Assembly (NCBI RefSeq): GCF_002154335.2
Contig: NZ_MTPX02000042.1
Coordinates: 154,068-218,067 of the forward strand
DNA length: 64,000 nt
From: Actinomyces ruminis
Lineage (GTDB): Bacteria; Actinomycetota; Actinomycetes; Actinomycetales; Actinomycetaceae
Direction of reading: 5' to 3'
Shown: positions 1 to 8,055 of the stretch, in pieces
How the letters are laid out: the number at the start of each line of letters is the position of its first letter
Numbering within the stretch: the first letter of the stretch is position 1
The notes under the pieces: model-generated
Databases searched by the model: none
Seen by the model: only the letters and a program-made list of their open reading frames with translations
What the model was told of the DNA's origin: nothing
Position numbers and translations under genes: made by a program

Positions 1-94
1 CCCGCTCCCCGCTGGGGAACGTGGTGCCGGGTGAGCGGGTCATGGTCGAGCCGGGCCTGCTGGAGGCGGGGCCGAATATCCGCCGGGCCTGCGG

Positions 95-1435
95 GTGGAT
101 GAGCGCTTCACCGCGACGGTCGCGGAGATGGGAGTGCTGAGGGATCTGCACGTGTATCCGACGCTGACGGGCCTGGTGGTGCTTGATGGTCACCGGCGCC
201 TAGCCGCCGCCCTGGAAGCCCAGCTAACGCTGGTGCCGGCACTGATTGTCGAGCCCGCCGACGACGCTGACCGGATCAGCCAGCAGTTGGTGGAGAACGA
301 CGAGCACGCCCACACCCTGCCAACCGAGCGGGCGGACGCGATCCATCAGCTGATGCTGCTGGGCATGCCCCGCAAGGACTTGCAGCGCCGCGGTGTGCGC
401 TACACCGAGCTGATCAACGCCAGGGCAATCGCCAACGCCGCAGAGCCGGTACGCGACCTGGGGCGCCGCATGAAGGACATGGACCTGACGGTCCTGGGGA
501 AGATCGCAACCCTGTCGGAGCGGGCAGCCTCGCCGGAGGCGCTGGCGGACGCGGTCAAGGAGATCGAGGCCCACCCCGAGCAGGTGGACCATGTTGTGGA
601 TCGCGTCAAGTGGGACGGCCTGTGCGCCCGGGCGCGCCAGAAGTGCACGGATGAGCTGCTGGCCAATGGCGCCCGCCACGTGATCACCCGCGAGAAGTTC
701 GCCAAGGCCGCCGGTACGGCGCGGCCCCTGTTGGACCTGCTGGACGAGCACGGTGAGCCGGTCGATGAGGCCTCGCATGTCTCCTGCCCGGGGCACGTGA
801 CCGTCATCGACTACGACTACAAGTCGCTGCACGGCGATGACCCCGGCCCCCGCTACAAGGTGGCCTTCTACGGGTGCATGGACTGGGCGGCCCACGGGCA
901 CCGCAACAAGTACGCCCAGCCGTCGTCGGGTGCGACGTCGGGGCCGCAGGACGAGCAGGTGCGGACCGAGCGCGCCCGGGTGCGCCGGCGCAACGAGGAC
1001 ATGGACTCCGCTAACCGGGTGCGGCGGGCGTGGATCCGCGACCAGCTGCTGCCCCGCCGGGTGCTGCCCACCGACGCCCTGGGCTACGTGCTGGCAATGG
1101 TGCGCTACGCGCACATGAACGTCACCGGCATGGCTAAGGACAAGGGCCTGGAGCACCTCGGGCTGTCCCCTGCCGGCCTGGACCGGGATGCCGCTGGATC
1201 TGTGAGGGAGGCGAAGCGGGGGCTGCTGGCCTGGGCGCTGGCGCTGATGGAGGGAACCGTCTTGCGCGACTCCTGGCGGCAGGACGATCCCGCCGGCCAC
1301 GGGTATGACCGGATGCTCGCCACCCACCTGGCGACCCTCGCCCGGTGGGGCTACGAGCCCGCCCCGATCGAGCAGGAGCTGATCGACGGGCTCAAGGACA
1401 AAGACACCGACGACAAGAAGGAGGGCGAGGACTGA
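95..1435 (+). CDS. ParB-like nuclease-domain protein, 5' end probably frameshifted
   Basis: A ParB/Srx-type N-terminal domain: residues 27-36 read LVVLDGHRRL, matching the family's GHRR/GERR motif, and residues 77-120 look like the following helical DNA-binding part. The rest (residues 190-446) is unrecognised. The GTG start at 95 leaves the ParB domain short. The upstream codons fit the family in another frame (positions 3-86 read ...PLGNVVPGERVMVEPGLLEAGPNIRR in short pieces), so one base appears missing near position 87 and the true start is further left. No ParA is visible. In phages such proteins are often accessory nucleases or transcription factors, not partition proteins. It overlaps the next gene by one base (TGATG). 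Confidence 0.7.
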   Translation: MDERFTATVAEMGVLRDLHVYPTLTGLVVLDGHRRLAAALEAQLTLVPALIVEPADDADRISQQLVENDEHAHTLPTERADAIHQLMLLGMPRKDLQRRGVRYTELINARAIANAAEPVRDLGRRMKDMDLTVLGKIATLSERAASPEALADAVKEIEAHPEQVDHVVDRVKWDGLCARARQKCTDELLANGARHVITREKFAKAAGTARPLLDLLDEHGEPVDEASHVSCPGHVTVIDYDYKSLHGDDPGPRYKVAFYGCMDWAAHGHRNKYAQPSSGATSGPQDEQVRTERARVRRRNEDMDSANRVRRAWIRDQLLPRRVLPTDALGYVLAMVRYAHMNVTGMAKDKGLEHLGLSPAGLDRDAAGSVREAKRGLLAWALALMEGTVLRDSWRQDDPAGHGYDRMLATHLATLARWGYEPAPIEQELIDGLKDKDTDDKKEGED

Positions 1436-2325
1436 TGAGCAGTGTGCATCTGACCGTGCGGGCCGCAGGCCTGCTGGGCGCGCTGCAGGGCCTGGTGCCG
1501 CACCTGCCGGCCAGTCAGCGAGATGAGGACCGGCCGGTCGGGGTGGGTGTAGCCCGCCTGACCGTCGCCGGCGACTACCTGCTGTGCCTGGCCGTCGCGA
1601 AGGACCGGGCCCGGTATGTGTGTACCCGGGCGCTGGTGGTCGACGTCGACGACGACGGCGTGCCGGACGTGTGGGTGACCCGGCCGGTGCTGGCGGACCT
1701 GATCGGCGTGCTGTCCCACGCCGACGCCCAGGACGTCGAGGTCATCGTGGACGAGCCCAACCTGGCGCTGACGGTGCGTGAGGCGGGGGTGCTGTGGGGC
1801 GGCCGCCAGGTCACCGTGCGCACCGACCCCCCGCCCCTGGACCCCGAGCGGGCTGATGCGGCGGCCATGCTGGTGCAGGCCTCCCAGGCGAGGCTCGTGG
1901 CCCGCGGGCACGTGGCCCTGTGGGCCAAGGACGCCACCGCCATGGGCCGTACCGCCGCGATGGTCGGTGACTCGCTGTCGTGCCGGCTCGGGGTCATGGG
2001 CGGCGATCAGACGGTCCTGGTGTGGGGCTACTCCGCCCGCCGCCGCCTGGACGCCAACGACATCGAGGAGGTGGTGCCGGGCTCTGCCTACCTCGGGGTC
2101 ACCATGGGCTCCCAGGACCCGCTCACACTGCCCACCTTCGTGGACGTGTCCTGCTACGCGGGGGACCTGCTGGAGCCGCTGCTGGACGCCGTCCTGCCCG
2201 ACCTCGACGGCGAAAACACCGGAGCTGACGTCGAGGCCGCGTTCGTCGCCGAGATCCGCGACTACCTGAGAGGCCAAGACCCCGACGGCCCCGATGACGC
2301 CGGCGAGGGCGGTGATGCCGCATGA
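1435..2325 (+). CDS. Phage early protein, possibly sliding-clamp-like
   Basis: 296 residues. The ATG at 1435 overlaps the previous stop and has an AAGGAGGG site upstream, so I prefer it to upstream in-frame starts. No firm family match. The arrangement in the first 130 residues (an opening helix HLTVRAAGLLGALQGL, then strands, then VWVTRPVLADLIGVL and a short beta pair ending LALTVREAG) recalls one domain of a DnaN-type clamp, but this is a weak impression only. The C terminus is acidic. It sits in a tightly coupled early operon with a glutaredoxin-like protein and a RusA-like resolvase, which fits a DNA metabolism role. Confidence 0.6.
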   Translation: MSSVHLTVRAAGLLGALQGLVPHLPASQRDEDRPVGVGVARLTVAGDYLLCLAVAKDRARYVCTRALVVDVDDDGVPDVWVTRPVLADLIGVLSHADAQDVEVIVDEPNLALTVREAGVLWGGRQVTVRTDPPPLDPERADAAAMLVQASQARLVARGHVALWAKDATAMGRTAAMVGDSLSCRLGVMGGDQTVLVWGYSARRRLDANDIEEVVPGSAYLGVTMGSQDPLTLPTFVDVSCYAGDLLEPLLDAVLPDLDGENTGADVEAAFVAEIRDYLRGQDPDGPDDAGEGGDAA

Positions 2326-2522
2326 AGGTGATCGTGCGCATCGAGCGGGACCTGGCCGACCCGATCGAGGTCATCGAGGAGCTGCCCGCAGAGACCGTTG
2401 ATGAGTCGTCCGGGTCGGATGTGGTGGCTGCCATGGCCCGTGAGGCGGCCTGGGCGGACCGGCTGGTCTCCTGGGCGGCATCCCAGGCCCGCAGCCGCAT
2501 CAACGCTGGGGGTGAGTCCTGA
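2322..2522 (+). CDS. Small acidic phage protein, unknown
   Basis: 66 residues beginning MKVIVRIERDLADPIEV. The ATG overlaps the stop of the preceding gene (ATGA), indicating translational coupling. It is predicted to be a short beta-hairpin followed by a helix with several Trp residues (AAWADRLVSW). No family recognised. It is separated from the next gene by no untranslated bases. Reality is supported by coupling and codon use like its neighbours. Confidence 0.6.
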   Translation: MKVIVRIERDLADPIEVIEELPAETVDESSGSDVVAAMAREAAWADRLVSWAASQARSRINAGGES

Positions 2523-2831
2523 ATGGGTACCCACGACCCCCGCGCCCCCTGGTTCGACCTGTACGTCAAGGACCACTGCCCGCGCTGTGAGCAGGTGATC
2601 CGCCTCCTGGACCAGCTGGGGGCCCGCTACCGGGCCCGCCCGCTGGCCGACCATCCCGAGGCCCGGCGCCTGGCAGCCGAGGCCCGCACCATGTCTGCAC
2701 AATTGGTGGTCGCCATGACCCCTGTGGGCCTGGTCGCGGACGTGTTCGGCGGGCTCCAGCCGCTGCGCATCCGCCGGCACCTGGCCGACTACGCGCCCAG
2801 TGTCTGGGACGAGCAGGAGGCGGGAGCATGA
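2523..2831 (+). CDS. Glutaredoxin/NrdH-like thioredoxin-fold protein
   Basis: 102 residues with the redox motif CPRC at about residues 19-22 in a context (LYVKDHCPRCEQVIRLLDQLG) typical of glutaredoxin-like proteins: strand, CxxC, then a long helix. A cis-proline-like segment MTPVG follows near residue 66. NrdH-like proteins supply electrons to ribonucleotide reductase, and phages often carry one to support nucleotide synthesis. No reductase gene is in the window, so the partner would be the host enzyme (inference). The stop overlaps the next start. Confidence 0.8.
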   Translation: MGTHDPRAPWFDLYVKDHCPRCEQVIRLLDQLGARYRARPLADHPEARRLAAEARTMSAQLVVAMTPVGLVADVFGGLQPLRIRRHLADYAPSVWDEQEAGA

Positions 2832-3259
2832 CCACCAACACAACCACCCCCAGTCGCGGGGTGCTGGCGTGGGAGGCGCCGCTGCGCCTGGCGGCCACCG
2901 ACGTCCTGACCGGCAACAACCGTGACAGCCGGCGCGAGAAGAACCGGAAGACGAGGGCGATCCGCACGGTGGCTGAGGCGACTGCCCGCTACCGGCGCGC
3001 CCCCCACCTTAACCGGGCGCGCGTCGTTATCGACGTCGACTACCCCGACCGCCTCCGCCGCGACATCCACAACTTGCACTGGACCGTCAAGCCCCTGGTC
3101 GACGGCCTCATCAGGGCCGGGCTGCTACCGGATGACGACGACCGCCACCTGGCCAGCCTGATCCTCCAGCCGTCCGGCCGGCTGTCCCCCAAGATCCTCG
3201 GCCAGCGCACCTTCACCTTCCACATCCACGTCTACACGCCCCAGGAGACCTCATCATGA
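2828..3259 (+). CDS. RusA-like Holliday junction resolvase
   Basis: 143 residues. RusA enzymes cut four-way junctions using acidic residues. Here D79 and N82 (RRDIHNL), D92 (VDGLIRAGLL) and the D102-D104 run lie in the RusA order: a D..N pair, then the helix with D..L...G, then D-D before the last strand. The basic segment SRREKNRKTRAIR (residues 34-46) would suit DNA contact. It is slightly longer than typical RusA (about 120). It lies in the early operon, start overlapping the previous stop, consistent with resolving replication or recombination intermediates before packaging. Confidence 0.75.
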   Translation: MTTNTTTPSRGVLAWEAPLRLAATDVLTGNNRDSRREKNRKTRAIRTVAEATARYRRAPHLNRARVVIDVDYPDRLRRDIHNLHWTVKPLVDGLIRAGLLPDDDDRHLASLILQPSGRLSPKILGQRTFTFHIHVYTPQETSS

Positions 3260-3810
3260 GCGAGACCATCACCATCCGACCCACGCCCGCCGCCGAGCTG
3301 GAGCGGGGAGACCTCATCCGCCACCATGGTGAGACCCGGCAGATCCTGAGGGTCTGCGACTACGGCGCGGAGCACGTCGTCATCTATTTCCACGCGGGCT
3401 CCACCATTCGCTGGTCCGACGCGTTAGTCGACGTCGTCGTGCCGCCCGAACCCGCACCCGAGCCGGAGGCCGGCTCCTGGCCGACCGAGCCGATCATCCG
3501 CATACTCGACGGCCACCTGGGCAGCGTAGACATCGGCGGCCTGCTCGCCCTGCGCGTCGGCGCGGGAGCCTACCGGCTGTACGACAGTGGGGACGAGGTC
3601 GGTCTTCTCCTGCGTGACCAGCCCGACGCGGGGATCGAGGACTTGGAGGGCCTGTCCGTGGTCCCCACCGAGGCCATCCGCGCTCTCACGTCCCGGCTCA
3701 AAGAGCTTGACATCGCCTCACCGCTCAGCCACGACGCCGCCATGGCCCGCGTCGTCGACACGGCCGAGGACCTCGCCTTGGTCGCCCACACCGGTCAGGA
3801 CGCGGACTGA
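3256..3810 (+). CDS. Conserved-looking phage protein, unknown
   Basis: 184 residues, starting MSETITIRPT, overlapping the previous gene by four bases. Residues 15-60 (ELERGDLIRHHGETRQILRV and following strands) look like a small beta-barrel, as in many actinophage early proteins. A proline-rich linker near residue 65 separates a second alpha/beta part. No catalytic motif is visible and I do not recognise a family. It is probably a DNA metabolism accessory protein by location only. Confidence 0.55.
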   Translation: MSETITIRPTPAAELERGDLIRHHGETRQILRVCDYGAEHVVIYFHAGSTIRWSDALVDVVVPPEPAPEPEAGSWPTEPIIRILDGHLGSVDIGGLLALRVGAGAYRLYDSGDEVGLLLRDQPDAGIEDLEGLSVVPTEAIRALTSRLKELDIASPLSHDAAMARVVDTAEDLALVAHTGQDAD

Positions 3811-4118
3811 TGACCAGTGGCATGACCATCACGGCGGCAGAGCTGGCCGGTCTGATCCCCGCCGGGTCCTCGTCCGCGCCGGTGCCCGACTCGGTGGCCT
3901 ACGCGCTGTTGGAGCGCCTTGCCGACGACGGCGGCCCCGACACCTGCGCGCACGGCCACGAGTGGACGATCGCCACCGCCCGGGTCCGGGTACGTGACCG
4001 CCGCCGCTCCGGCAGAGGCATTGTCATCGAGCGTGACTGCCGTATCTGCAAGCACGAGGCGTACCGCGAGGCCCGCCGCCACCAGCGCCACCAGATGAAG
4101 GGCGGGCGGCTGACATGA
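3810..4118 (+). CDS. Small zinc-finger-like phage protein
   Basis: 102 residues. A putative metal site is formed by CAHGH (about residues 46-50) and CRICKHEAYREARRHQRHQ (about 77-95), i.e. two Cys/His clusters like those in small HNH or zinc-binding phage proteins. No complete HNH nuclease motif can be recognised, so nuclease activity is not claimed. Start ATG overlaps the upstream TGA, and its stop overlaps the next ATG, so it is part of the coupled early operon. Confidence 0.6.
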   Translation: MTSGMTITAAELAGLIPAGSSSAPVPDSVAYALLERLADDGGPDTCAHGHEWTIATARVRVRDRRRSGRGIVIERDCRICKHEAYREARRHQRHQMKGGRLT

Positions 4119-4735
4119 GGGAAGCCTGTGACTTCGAGCGGTTATGGGCTGATGCCATGACCCAGGTCTCACCCGACTACTGGAAGTGGCCCAACCAGGA
4201 CACGCCGGCCGCGTACCTGGCCCGGGTGGCCGCCTCCGACGCTATCGGTGCGGGCCTAATGGTCGCCCACTACGGAGCGCAGCGCTCCGCCTACGCGCCC
4301 GGCATCGCCGAGTACCTGGCCCGGGTCATCGCCCTGGGCGGGGTACTCGCCACCACCGGCCTACCTACCGGGGCAGCGCGTGTGCGGGCGGCCAGGGACC
4401 GGATTACGCAGGTGGCCGCCGTCATCAGCGAGTGGCGCACCCTGGACGCCGACACCGCCCGCGAGGCCGCCATCGACTCCATTGCCGGCCCGGGCACGGG
4501 ATCGGACCTGTGGTGGTCCAGCCTGCTCGACCAGCACGCCCAACCGCTATGGGTGACCGCCTGTGCCCAGGTGCCGCGTGAGGCCGCGATCCTGTCTGCG
4601 GCTACCGCCCTGTGCTGGCTGTCGGACATCTACCGGGCGGGCCGTGTCGCCAGGCACCCGGTCTCCGGCGTCTACCTCACCGTGCACGAGCTGGCCGCCT
4701 ACAAGCGCGACCGCCACCACCAGACAGCCAACTAG
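4115..4735 (+). CDS. Hypothetical phage protein, alpha-helical
   Basis: 206 residues, no recognised family. It is mostly helical with alanine-rich stretches and aromatic residues at the N terminus (DYWKWPNQ). ATG overlaps the preceding stop. It is the last gene of the tightly overlapped block before a short gap, and nothing in it points to a function. Confidence 0.55.
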   Translation: MREACDFERLWADAMTQVSPDYWKWPNQDTPAAYLARVAASDAIGAGLMVAHYGAQRSAYAPGIAEYLARVIALGGVLATTGLPTGAARVRAARDRITQVAAVISEWRTLDADTAREAAIDSIAGPGTGSDLWWSSLLDQHAQPLWVTACAQVPREAAILSAATALCWLSDIYRAGRVARHPVSGVYLTVHELAAYKRDRHHQTAN

Positions 4736-4762
4736 CCGACTAACCAGCAAAGGACCACAGCC

Positions 4763-4915
4763 ATGACAGCACTACAACCACCCGAGCCCAACAACCAGGG
4801 ACCCGCCTACATCCTGGGCCGGGTCATCGGCGGCCTCATCCTCGCCGGCCTCGGCGCCGTCGTCGTCTCCGCGCTCGCGGCCCTGACCATCGTCATTTGG
4901 AGGGCTGTCCTATGA
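4763..4915 (+). CDS. Single-pass membrane microprotein
   Basis: 50 residues, too short for standard ORF calling. ATG follows AAAGGA at the usual distance. The N-terminal 16 residues are polar and proline-rich. A single hydrophobic helix follows (residues 17-46, including GGLILAGLGAVVVSALAAL), ending in WRAVL. The stop TGA overlaps the next ATG at 4912, which supports it being translated. Small membrane peptides of this kind are common in phage early regions. A function cannot be assigned. Confidence 0.6.
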   Translation: MTALQPPEPNNQGPAYILGRVIGGLILAGLGAVVVSALAALTIVIWRAVL

Positions 4916-5595
4916 CCGTCCCGGGCCGCTACATCAAACGCCCCGTCACCGTCGAGGCCATCCGCTACGACGGCAGCGAGGAGAGCGCCGACGCCATCGC
5001 ACACTGGGCCGAAGGCACCATAGTGACTGTCTTTCTGAACAGAACGCTAAACATCGACTACCCGGAGGGCGTCATACAAGCCCGCCCTGGGGAGTGGATC
5101 ATCCGTGACGCGCAGGGCGAGTACTACCCGCGCAGGCCCGACGTTTTCGGCGCCACCCACCGGCCCGCCCCGCAGGGCAGCGCTGCGGGGCTGACAGATC
5201 CCGACGCCGCCTACCTGCGCCGCATCGCCGTCCTCTTGCCCGGCAAGCACCGCGACCGCGCCTACACCATCGCCCAGGACATCGAGTTGTTCCTGACCCG
5301 TGTCGAGGACGCGATCTACGAGATCGACCACGCCGGCACCACGCCCGAGCGGCGTCTCGCCGACGTCCGGGAGCTGCTCGCCCAATGCCTGGTCGCCGAG
5401 GACACCCGCATCAACTCGGGCCCTGAGGACGGCAACCCGCCGACGCCGGACCGGATGCAGGCCCTCGCAGCCTTCCAGGCCGCCGTCACCGCCTGCACTC
5501 TCGGCCTGGACGGCGACGCACTCGCCACCGTGCTGTCACAGGCCCTGCAGGCGGCACAGACAGCTGCCAGCTCTCAGCGGTTACGGCGGGGGTAA
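4912..5595 (+). CDS. Phage protein with PGDWII/YPRRPDVF-type N-terminal module
   Basis: 227 residues. The first 75 (RYIKRPVTVEAIRYDG, then ARPGEWIIRDAQGEYYP and RRPDVF) match a small module widespread in phages, where it is of unknown function. The remaining 150 residues are helical and unrecognised. ATG at 4912 is chosen over an in-frame TTG at 4897 because it overlaps the stop of the membrane microprotein and has GGAGGG upstream. Confidence 0.65.
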   Translation: MTVPGRYIKRPVTVEAIRYDGSEESADAIAHWAEGTIVTVFLNRTLNIDYPEGVIQARPGEWIIRDAQGEYYPRRPDVFGATHRPAPQGSAAGLTDPDAAYLRRIAVLLPGKHRDRAYTIAQDIELFLTRVEDAIYEIDHAGTTPERRLADVRELLAQCLVAEDTRINSGPEDGNPPTPDRMQALAAFQAAVTACTLGLDGDALATVLSQALQAAQTAASSQRLRRG

Positions 5596-5684
5596 CCAGA
5601 TGCCGCATACCTGTTCTCGTGGCCCGCCGTGCGTGTGTGGGTAGCTCTTGTTGTTGTGTTTCTTCGGCTGAATGGACTATCTGG

Positions 5685-6933
5685 ATGGCTTGGCAACGCT
5701 TTGGTGACACGTGCTGATGACCCTCGTCTGCTCGCGGTCATGGCGTTGCCCGGCGCGGACGATAGGACGTTGAACGAGGTGCGAGGCTTCATCGCGACTT
5801 TGTCCGGGGAGTCGGCGAAGTACACCACCGATTACGTCCTGAACTGGGGGCAGGTGGTCAAGGCCGCCGGATCGGTGGGCCGCGCCGGACCGCTCACGGA
5901 CATGTGCGTCGAGGTCAAGCTCCTGGAGCGCGTCGACGTCGGAGGACTTCCCGGGGTGAAGCTGGTCGAGGACCCAGACTTCATCCACTTGATCAAGAAG
6001 GCTGAGGCCGACTGGAACCGGCAGCGCAAACGCGACAACGCCGACCCGAACCTGAAGTGGCCGGTGATCCTGCGCGACGGGGACCACTGCCGGTACTGCC
6101 ACCATGAGGTGCACTGGACCGGCAAGATGTCCAACCGCAAGGCCACTCTGGATCACCGCGTCCCCGGCCAGCCGGGGACTGTGGACACCCTCGTGGTCGC
6201 GTGCGCTCGCTGCAACAGCGCGCGTCGTGACGACGAGGACGGCACCTGGGACCAGGAGAATCCTCTCCTGCCGCCCCCGGCCCGCCCCTACTACGGCAAC
6301 TGGTCCCGCAAGCACCTGGTCGAGCGCGGGCTGCTAGCGGCCGACGCCCCGGTGGGGGCGGACTCCGACACTATTAGGCAGGTGGACGCCTCCGGCCCTG
6401 ATCAAGCCGGCCAGGTGGTCCCCGTCCTGGGCACGCCCCCGGCGTCGTCGCAGCCAGCGGCGGCGCGTCCGAAGGGGCTCCAGGGCGGCAACCCCGGCAC
6501 CGCAGATCACGGTGCGCCCGCGGGTTCCTCGCCAGCCTCGGAGACCGCTCCCGCCCCGGCGCCGGCCAGCCAGCAGCTCCCGCCGCCGCGGCGCTTGCAC
6601 TGGGGGCCTCCGCGCCGTGCACCCGAGCTTGACCCAGGCACGGACCCGCCACCACGCCCACGCCGTGACCGTGAGTTCACCTTGAGTTCACCGGGAGTTC
6701 ACCATGAGTTCGGAACTGACTTCGAACTCAGTTCGAACTCCCAGCCTCCGGAGTACGTACTCCCCGGGTCGGGACGGGACGGACTCGGGAAGGGTCCGGG
6801 AAGGGACGGGCCAGGGTCGGGCACGGGTCGGGTCCGGGCTCGGGACGGCGCCGGGCCTGGGCCTGGGGCGGGTCTGGGCCGGGACGGAAGCGCTTGCCTG
6901 CCTCAGCCCCGCAGAAGAAGGAAGCGGCGATGA
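5685..6933 (+). CDS. HNH / replisome-organizer-like protein, frameshift near 5709
   Basis: The main frame is open from a GTG at 5629, but a better N terminus begins at ATG 5685 (MAWQRFGDT) in another frame and joins ADDPRLLAVM if one base near 5709-5712 is extra. That opening is typical of phage replisome-organizer-like proteins. Residues 25-110 follow that pattern (TTDYVLNWGQVV, LERVDVGG). A zinc-type HNH domain then appears (CRYCHHEVHW, LDHRVPG, CARCNSAR, 6085-6230). The C-terminal third is proline- and glycine-rich and low in complexity, encoded over an iteron-like array and a G-rich tract. Its stop overlaps the next ATG. Confidence 0.65.
6671..6742 (+). repeat. 11-bp iteron-like array, direct then inverted
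   Basis: Four head-to-tail 11-bp units at 6671-6681, 6682-6692, 6693-6703 and 6704-6714 (consensus NNGAGTTCACC, last one diverged), then three contiguous inverted 11-bp units at 6710-6720, 6721-6731 and 6732-6742 (TTCGAACTCAG type). The spacing is one DNA turn. A perfect 14-bp palindrome GGAGTACGTACTCC follows at 6750-6763. The array lies inside the replisome-organizer-like gene, the place where several phages keep their replication origin. Origin function is inference. Confidence 0.7.
6764..6890 (+). repeat. G-rich tract with many GGG runs
   Basis: Short degenerate units of the CGGGAC/CGGGTC kind fill this stretch, giving well over a dozen GGG runs on the + strand within about 130 bases. 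It encodes the low-complexity Gly/Arg/Pro tail of the preceding protein. It could form G-quadruplexes or simply be a slippage-expanded repeat. Confidence 0.6.
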
Positions 6934-7727
6934 GTTCCTGCGTCTCTGGCTGCACGATCCGTGGCATGCACGCCCCGGACTGTGACGGCACCACCACCGA
7001 CCCGAGCGGCCAGCTGGTGGAGTGCCGGGGTTGCCTGCCGCGGCCTGCTGAGGACGGGCGTTGCCTGTGTCCGTGGTGTGTGGGCCGGCTGACTGCGACG
7101 GTGGCGGGCCTGCCTGGCCTGGTGGATCACCTGCTGCTGATGGCTGAGCCGTCGGTGTCTTCCCCGTCGGGCCACACCGACGCCGGCAGCTCGGGGTCGC
7201 GTCCAGGTGAGGGGATGCTCTACCCGTCCGCCCTGGTCGCCGTCGATGATCTGCACGCCGTGGTCGCGACCTGGGCGGGTGAGGTCGCCGCCGAGCGCGG
7301 CATCGTCTCTCCGCCGTCGGGCCTGTCTCGGTGGACCGTGCCCGACGCCGACGGGGAGGCTGAGCCCATCGGCCCCGCCGAGCCCGGCAGCACGGCGGCG
7401 CTGGTGGAGTGGCTGGCCCCGCACCTGGAGTGGATCACCGCCCAGCCGTGGGCAGGGGACATGCTGGCCGACCTGGCGACCGCCACGGCTCGTGCGCTGG
7501 CACGCTGGCCCATGGCCGAGCCGGACCGGCGGGTCACGGACGTGCGCTGCCCGCATTGCGGGTGCCTGTCGCTGGTGGTGTCCCCGCCCGCCACCGCCGG
7601 CGCCTCTACCACCGTGCGGTGCAGCCTGCCTGCCTGTGGGCGGGTGCTGGGTGAGGAGGACTGGCAGCACACCCGGGCCACCGCACTGGCCCGAGCCCAG
7701 GCCACCACAGCGGGGGCGGCATCGTGA
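6930..7727 (+). CDS. Phage protein with N- and C-terminal zinc ribbons
   Basis: 265 residues. The N terminus carries paired cysteines (CVSGC, CDGTT, CRGCLP, CLCPWCVGR, residues 4-50) and the C terminus a second ribbon (CPHCGC at about residue 209 and CSLPACG about 20 residues later). The layout is known from actinophage proteins of unknown function found beside replication genes. ATG 6930 is chosen over 6894 because it overlaps the previous stop and follows GAAGGAAG. Its own stop overlaps the GTG of the next gene. Confidence 0.65.
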   Translation: MSSCVSGCTIRGMHAPDCDGTTTDPSGQLVECRGCLPRPAEDGRCLCPWCVGRLTATVAGLPGLVDHLLLMAEPSVSSPSGHTDAGSSGSRPGEGMLYPSALVAVDDLHAVVATWAGEVAAERGIVSPPSGLSRWTVPDADGEAEPIGPAEPGSTAALVEWLAPHLEWITAQPWAGDMLADLATATARALARWPMAEPDRRVTDVRCPHCGCLSLVVSPPATAGASTTVRCSLPACGRVLGEEDWQHTRATALARAQATTAGAAS

Positions 7728-7969
7728 CCGGCGCGTCCGTGACTGGCCCGGACGGCACCGAGTGGGTCCCCGCCGTCACCGCACTGGACCGGGTCCCCGG
7801 CCTGTCGGCTTCCACCTTGCGGTCGTGGGTCCACCGTGGCCGGGTGCGATCTCAGCGGGTAGGCAGGCAGTCGTGGGTGGCGTGGGAGGACGTGCTCACC
7901 ATGGAGGCGGCCGCCCACCTCGCCGGGTGGCGGCGCGGCGGCTTCCGGCGGCAGCGCGCCGATACTTGA
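7724..7969 (+). CDS. MerR/excisionase-type helix-turn-helix protein
   Basis: 81 residues, GTG start overlapping the upstream stop (GTGA). Residues 17-62 form a HTH_17-like winged helix: VTALDRVPGLSASTLRSWVH, then RGRVRSQRVGRQSWV and an AWEDV segment, as in excisionases and small phage regulators. It binds DNA by homology. Whether it acts on transcription or recombination cannot be told. A 15-bp palindrome overlaps its stop codon. Confidence 0.7.
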   Translation: MTGASVTGPDGTEWVPAVTALDRVPGLSASTLRSWVHRGRVRSQRVGRQSWVAWEDVLTMEAAAHLAGWRRGGFRRQRADT

Positions 7970-7981
7970 CATCGGATGTCA
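7967..7981. promoter_or_regulatory. Perfect 15-bp palindrome, possible operator
   Basis: TGACATC-G-GATGTCA, seven-base arms around one base, overlapping the TGA of the HTH gene. It is preceded by a T, giving TTGACA. It lies between convergent genes, so it may be an operator, a protein-binding site or chance. A binding role for the adjacent HTH protein is inference only. Confidence 0.4.
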
Positions 7982-8055
7982 TCATTGCAACGCTACTGCC
8001 AGCGGGACCAGTACGCCCCGCCACCCGAGCCCCGAGCCGCACCGGCCGGGGCTTC

